Part shown: positions 6,053 to 7,089 of the stretch, piece by piece
How the letters are laid out: every line of letters begins with the position of its first letter
How positions within the stretch are numbered: the first letter of the stretch is position 1
Assembly (NCBI GenBank): GCA_003248845.1
Contig: QFPD01000105.1
Coordinates: 1-7,089 of the forward strand
Direction of reading: 5' to 3'
Source: Microbacterium sp.
Lineage (GTDB): Bacteria; Actinomycetota; Actinomycetes; Actinomycetales; Microbacteriaceae
Length of the DNA: 7,089 nucleotides
Made by a program: the position numbers and the translations under genes
Notes under the pieces: generated by a model
Seen by the model: the letters and a program-made list of their open reading frames with translations, nothing else
Databases searched by the model: none
What the model was told of the DNA's origin: nothing

Positions 6053-6326
6053 GCTGACCGGTGCCGCCTCACGGACACCTGTTTGCGCGACCACCTCTTT
6101 GAGCAGATCGCGGAGCCACCGGTGGGCAGGGTCAAGCGTGTAAGTCTGGACGCCACGCTACGGAAATTTTGAGGGCTGGCGCGATCTGCTGTGGTCCGGC
6201 CATCCACCGAGTGGCGCTCCCCTGGCACCGTTTCGCCGCGAGACGGCCGGGAACGAGCGCAGTCAAGCGCGCGCTCTCAACGACGGCGAGCAACTGGAGA
6301 AAGCTGTCCGTTCGCACGATCGGGGC
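6053..6326 (-). pseudogene. Decayed LysR-type transcriptional regulator, C-terminal part
   Basis: Two minus-strand pieces in different frames look like the effector domain of a LysR regulator. The first (6326-6224) reads APIVRTDSFLQLLAVVESAR then LTALVPGRLAAKRC, like the conserved strand-helix block ending in ALVP that closes the inducer pocket. The second (6154-6053) reads GVQTYTLDPAHRWLRDLL then KEVVAQTG, like the common LysR C-terminus DPAHRWLRDLL. A frameshift and missing residues separate them, and an in-frame TAG lies just before the second. No HTH N-terminus is found upstream, so the gene has lost its 5' part too. The family call rests on pattern memory. It should be non-functional. 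Confidence 0.5.
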
Positions 6327-6601
6327 TTGCTTCATGCTCGTTCGCTCGGCGAGGCGGGCGGGTGACCACGGCGCATCCATGATTTCGCAAGAGGTCCGCG
6401 GCGACTTTACGCGGCCGCGGTTGGCGGCGTCAGCTTGGCAACCGCTGCCGTGGTGCTTTTCGACCGCCCAGCGGTCCGCGAGCCGCGGGTCGACAACGCG
6501 GCGACGGCGCCCGACGTCCGTTCCGTGGCGTGACGACGAGTTGTGAAGGTCGTCGGAGAACAGCTAGCCACTGCTAGAGGGTGACGGTCGGGTGATCGGC
6601 C
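6327..6601. other. Gene-poor stretch
   Basis: I see no intact gene, RNA or clear repeat here. A plus-strand stop-to-stop frame of about 55 codons between roughly 6365 and 6533 includes a hydrophobic run (LYAAAVGGVSLATAAVVLF), and a minus-strand frame contains RRVVDPRLADRWAVEKHHG. Neither has a start, ribosome site or recognised family. It is probably degraded sequence continuous with the LysR remnant. Confidence 0.4.
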
Positions 6602-7089
6602 TCATCGCGCCGCTCCGTCTCCCCTCTCACCGCGCCGCTCTGCCGCCGTCTCCAGGTACCACACGAGCTGATGGCCCGGGGCATCTACTGGGAGCAGCTT
6701 GTGCTCCTCGTAGACGACGCGGCCGTCCACCGGGTGATCGAAGACCCGTTCGCGCGACGAGAACGTCTCGACGTCCCTCTCCGCCCAGACCTCCGCGAAC
6801 TCGGGGGACGCCGCAGAGAGCCGCCGCACGAGGTCCGAAAGCTCGGCCGTGCCGATCGCGGGTCCCGCCACGGCGCGGAACTCGCCGGCGAACCGTCGGC
6901 TCTGCGCGTGCCAGTCGGGCATGAGCTCGCGCAGCGCGGTATCGGTGAAGACGAGCCAGAGCAGGTTGCGGTCCTCGGCATCCCATGACGAGATCCGCGT
7001 GTACAGGCGCTCGTACGCCGCGTTCCACGCGACGATCGACCAGTTGGATGCCAGCAGGAAGGCGGGGCCGGAGACGGACTCGAGCAGCC
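6602..7089 (-). CDS. MmyB-like ligand-domain transcriptional regulator, C-terminal part (5' end outside window)
   Basis: An open minus-strand frame enters at the window edge (first full codon at 7087) and ends at TGA 6604-6602, giving 161 residues. It reads LLESVSGPAFLLASNWSIVAWN, then EDRNLLWLVFTDTALRELMPDW, then SPEFAEVWAERDV, then FDHPVDGRVVYEEHKLLPVDAPGHQLVWY. This is the order of the MmyB-like ligand-binding (PAS-like) domain found behind an Xre-type helix-turn-helix in actinobacterial regulators. The HTH should lie just beyond position 7089. The tail after LVWYLE (AAERRGERGDGAAR) is low complexity. Such regulators often control a divergently placed dehydrogenase or oxidoreductase gene; none is visible here. 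The ligand is unknown. Confidence 0.85.
   Translation of the reverse strand, partial: LLESVSGPAFLLASNWSIVAWNAAYERLYTRISSWDAEDRNLLWLVFTDTALRELMPDWHAQSRRFAGEFRAVAGPAIGTAELSDLVRRLSAASPEFAEVWAERDVETFSSRERVFDHPVDGRVVYEEHKLLPVDAPGHQLVWYLETAAERRGERGDGAAR

Noticed and set aside
5929..6228. Minus-strand 99-codon frame in the gene-poor region
   Set aside because: Its residues do not match any family, while another minus frame over the same bases gives a LysR-like C-terminus. It is best seen as a shadow of the pseudogene.
1..7089. CRISPR array or insertion sequence
   Set aside because: No regularly spaced repeats, transposase frame or terminal inverted repeats were seen on either strand.

Overview
The window is high-GC DNA with the codon use and operon style of an actinobacterium, probably of the Micrococcales/Microbacteriaceae type. 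The evidence is ACR3, ArsC and thioredoxin reductase sequences of actinobacterial type, an MmyB-like regulator, and a tRNA-Ser 3' end of actinobacterial type. Genus cannot be decided from the sequence alone.

Layout. (1) 1-557, plus strand: the C-terminal end of a heavy-metal P1B-type ATPase, overlapping by ATGA a small thioredoxin-fold protein. (2) 642-681: a long GC hairpin between convergent operons. (3) 693-4496, minus strand: a compact five-gene arsenic operon read trxB - trxA - acr3 - arsR::arsC fusion - arsC. The first four genes are joined by three ATGA stop/start overlaps. The fusion is a 334-residue single chain with an ArsR winged helix, a helical linker domain and an arsenate reductase domain. 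(4) 4497-4600: a short divergent intergenic region with an inverted repeat ATTGA-N11-TCAAT next to trxB, the best candidate ArsR operator. (5) 4601-5755, plus strand: an EcsC-family protein, followed by a small terminator. (6) 5756-6601: no intact gene. It holds a 3' tRNA-Ser remnant (5882-5902), a hairpin with tandem GTGACCCC repeats, and a decayed LysR-type regulator on the minus strand. (7) 6602-7089, minus strand: the C-terminal half of an MmyB-like ligand-domain transcriptional regulator, cut by the window end.

How it works together. Arsenate would be reduced to arsenite by two ArsC modules. Electrons would come from NADPH through TrxB and TrxA, at least for the ArsC with the three-cysteine relay, and ACR3 would export the arsenite. 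The ArsR half of the fusion is the likely arsenite-responsive repressor of the whole operon. Together with the adjacent metal ATPase this is a metal/metalloid resistance block.

The tRNA-Ser 3' remnant at 5882-5902 suggests that this block, with the EcsC gene, is the end of an island integrated into a tRNA-Ser gene. On that reading position ~5902 is the outer junction, the LysR remnant and MmyB regulator belong to the chromosome, and the intact tRNA-Ser lies upstream of position 1. This is inference; the window does not show the other end.
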